Assembly: GCF_954871325.1 (NCBI RefSeq)
Contig: NC_088775.1
Location: 69,541,561 to 69,605,560, forward strand
Reading direction: 5' to 3'
DNA: 64,000 bases
Source: Gordionus sp. m RMFG-2023
Taxonomy: Eukaryota > Nematomorpha > Gordioida > Chordodea > Parachordodidae
Shown: positions 61,583 to 64,000 of the stretch, piece after piece
Numbering within the stretch: position 1 is the stretch's first letter
Layout of the letters: each line of letters opens with the position of its first letter
Position numbers and translations under genes: made by a program
Notes under the pieces: generated by a model
What the model was told of the DNA's origin: nothing
What the model saw: only the letters and a program-made list of their open reading frames with translations
Database searches by the model: none

Positions 61583-61776
61583 TGGTGTTGTTAAATAGCT
61601 TGATTTGAGTTTATCTAAAAATATCAATAATATTTTAGCCAGAAAAATATTACTTAAGCCTCAAGGTTTCTCAAATAAATGTCAAATTTGTGTGCCTTTA
61701 AGCAATATTTTTCTGGATAAATATTAAGCTAACCCTTTTTAATCATATGCTCAAATTGAGTCATCTAACAACACTA
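61583..61776. mobile_element. hAT MITE, TAGTGTTGTTAAA family, within CUL2 intron 3 or 3' flank
   Basis: Left TGGTGTTGTTAAATAGCTTG, right CTCAAATTGAGTCATCTAAC then AACACTA. The arms pair through AATATTTTAGCCAGAAAAATA and TATTTTTCTGGATAAATATT. The flanking 8-mers no longer match. Confidence 0.8.
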
Positions 61777-62159
61777 GCAGAAATCATTACCACTCCAAAT
61801 TTATTTAATAAATATTATGGGAACAAAAATAGCAAATTAATTTTTTAATATATTTAGTTGAGTCTTTGTCCTTAACATATTGTAAAAACCTCAAAATTTA
61901 TCAATTTTAATAAAATTATTTAATGTCCATATCCATTATAATTTTTATAAATTAATTCAAAATGCTTAATATGAGTAAATTATTAGTTATTTATTATTAT
62001 ATCAACATTTATTATAGAAATTTCAAATTGAGTAACTTATAAATCTATATAGCCTTGATTTTATAAATTAATATAAAAATTTATAGAGGAATGAGCTAAT
62101 TTTAAGTTAGAAAATAGAAAGATAAATTTTTTACGCTATAAAATATACATGAACCAATT

Positions 62160-62900
62160 TTAGTTTGTTTTAATAAAGATTTAGAAATAATTCTAGCTGT
62201 TGTTGCCTCTAATAAAGGTGTAGGAGGTGCATTATAACATTAATAGAGGAGTTAGAAAGACATATTACTTTTTTTCATGAGTATTTAGAGATGCTGTATC
62301 GCCTTACTTAGTTATTAAGCAAGAGGCTTTGGCAATAATATATAATATGTCCAAATGTCGAGAATATCTGATTGGTAAGAAATTTGTTGTGTACACTGAT
62401 CATATTACCTTAATTCAATTATTTAAAAAATAAGGAATTAATGTTATCTACTAGATTACAGCTGTGGTTGTTGTTCTTGGGTAGTTTTAATTTGGAATTG
62501 AGGTATGGGGTAGAGAAAATCACTTGCCTGACATTTTACCAAGGTTAGGATCAATAAGTGTAGATCCCGATATAATTATTGATAATGTTACTGATAGAGA
62601 GAAAGCTTTGATTCACTCTCTCATATTTTAAAAGGAGGTCCTACTAATTGGGTGGGGGGTGTCTTAAAGTGAATACCGTAAAGGATAAGGAATTATGTCA
62701 GTTAAAGTTGTTTTTAACTGGAACAGTGGAAAAATAATTATTAAAAATGAATTATATATTATAGATGAAGTGTGTTCCTTGTAGTAATTATGCCACCATG
62801 CCCTGAAAAGAGATGGTTAACAAAAATGAAGCAATTGTGGGATCACATTCATATTGATTTTTTTTAATGAGATTCCTAATCCCAAGACATGTAAATACAG
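62160..62900 (+). pseudogene. old Ty3/gypsy fragment: RNase H and integrase parts
   Basis: On the + strand, pieces typical of gypsy RNase H (KQEALAIIYNMSKCREYLIG, YTDHITLIQLF; about 62320-62430) are followed by integrase-like pieces (CVPCSNYA, HIHIDF; about 62770-62860). Composition and divergence show an old, heavily broken copy of a family related to the element at 1021-8502. No LTRs seen. Confidence 0.65.
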
Positions 62901-62904
62901 AATG

Positions 62905-64000
62905 ATTATCTATAGCTTCTCAAGATACAGAAGCACTAACAGTCCAATTTAACGGATTAAAAACGGTTTGCTGTTCACTTTTCCATAAAGGAACACCCTT
63001 TTTAAATATTTTATATATAGGCAATGCTACTGAAGCTAAATCCATGATAAATCTGTCTTAACAATTGACCATATCCGGAAAGGACTGAATTTCCGCTTTG
63101 TTCTTTAGGGTTAACATTGTCTATATTAGATTTTTGCCTGAAGGTTTCACCCCAATTTCATTTATTTTATAACCTAAATAACAATTTCAGTCACTCCCAA
63201 AACACTTTTATCTAGACTGGCTCTTAAGCCTTTGTCAAGGATCCTCTCAAAAACTTCTTCAAGACAATGGTTATTAGTGTTGTTAAACGACTATCAATAT
63301 TATAACAAGAAAACACTTGTTTAAGCATCGAGATTTCTCAAATAGATGTCTGAACCTTTGTGTCATCTATAGGCGAAATCTTCAGGATTGCATAATATTT
63401 TTGTGGATAAAATATTCAGTTAGCCATTTTTAAAAATTGGTTCAAATCGAGCCTTTTAACAACACTAATGGTTATGTTGTTCCGGAATCACTCCCATAAT
63501 CTATACATCTATATAATAAAAAACGCCCTCCAAACCCTGGAATTCAAAGGAGTAGTAATTGTCAATGACTTGTGAATTTCTTCCTTCAAGGGTAACTGCA
63601 AATATGCTGATCCATATTGGAAAATATTTTTATTTTAAATTGGCTAAAATTTCCTCAATTCTAAGGTAATAAATCCAATTTTTAATTAATAAATTATATA
63701 TTTAAATTTGAATATTAAAATATTTTGGTGGAGATAAAATAAAATTTTTTTTACAGAGCATTTTTCAATTTTCTTCTCCCCCTTTCCTTTTTCTTTTCCC
63801 TAACGACCTACTGGTTTAATGTTACACGAAAATCGGCACATATTTCCCACTCAAAAGGAGCCTGTCGACATGCTAAAAATATGGGTGAAAATCCCTCTTT
63901 CAGTTTCACATCCACTTGATAATCATTGAGACATCCCAAAGTGTCTTCAAAAGTGATACTAGATTTTTCCTTTAAAATAGGTATAGCTTAACGAACTTTA
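62905..64000 (-). pseudogene. old Ty3/gypsy fragment: reverse transcriptase, opposite orientation
   Basis: On the minus strand, reading from the right edge: LKEGFSPIFLACRQAPFEW (about 63900-63840), YGSAYLQLPLKEE (about 63625-63585), then LEEVFERILDKGLRASLDKS (about 63265-63205) and NKAEIQSFPDMVN (about 63100-63060). These are blocks of a gypsy reverse transcriptase in the right order. Old and broken in several places, interrupted by a MITE at 63275-63467, and cut by the window end. It faces the fragment at 62160-62900 head-on, so two insertions or a rearrangement are involved. Confidence 0.65.
63275..63467. mobile_element. hAT MITE, TAGTGTTGTTAAA family, perfect 8-bp TSD, inside the gypsy fragment
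   Basis: Starts TAGTGTTGTTAAACG, ends CGAGCCTTTTAACAACACTA, flanked by ATGGTTAT at 63267-63274 and 63468-63475. Its right arm matches the copy at 17577 closely while its left inner arm is lost or replaced. 193 bp. Confidence 0.92.

Overview
The window is about three-quarters A+T and looks like an animal (invertebrate) genome: spliced coding sequence with very short introns (41 and 98 bp in the one host gene, 46 bp in a transposase relic), RTE-like LINEs, a Ty3/gypsy LTR element, hAT and Tc1/mariner elements with their MITEs, and long low-complexity A/T stretches with frequent poly(G)/poly(C) tracts. I cannot name the species.

Only one host gene is convincing: the first three exons of cullin-2 (60967-61425, + strand), whose start matches animal CUL2 proteins residue for residue (MSLKPR). 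No fourth exon was found before the window ends, so the gene either continues to the right or has been invaded by repeats. No tRNA, rRNA or CRISPR was seen.

Layout. 1-1020: flank, apparently opening just at the LTR end and primer-binding site of a second, off-window LTR element. 1021-8502: a young Ty3/gypsy element with near-identical LTRs and a 5-bp target duplication, carrying a 5'-truncated RTE-like LINE in its leader/gag region, an Asn-rich repeat array and a small extra zinc-knuckle ORF behind integrase. 8503-20970: gene-free DNA with two decayed hAT transposase genes of different clades, three palindromic or TIR elements and microsatellite-like stretches. 20978-30000: a mariner-type MITE, a LINE scrap, a hAT MITE with perfect 8-bp duplication, a collapsed Tc1/mariner transposase, a 15-bp minisatellite, a FLYWCH/MULE-like transposase tail and a MITE nested inside another MITE. 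30000-47300: mostly featureless A/T-rich DNA with two well preserved mariner-type MITEs. 47300-54205: two RTE-like LINE relics around a possible Helentron-like element. 56964-60496: a Russian-doll nest of four hAT-type elements, each with its own 8-bp target duplication, ending 470 bp upstream of CUL2. 61426-64000: CUL2 intron or flank with hAT MITEs and two old gypsy fragments in opposite directions.

The mobile elements do not form one system. What ties them together is a layered insertion history that can be read from target duplications and nesting. The most unusual sequence features are the hAT MITEs whose inner stems differ between copies but pair within a copy, and the GC-rich GAA-triloop mini-hairpins shared near the ends of the large hAT elements.
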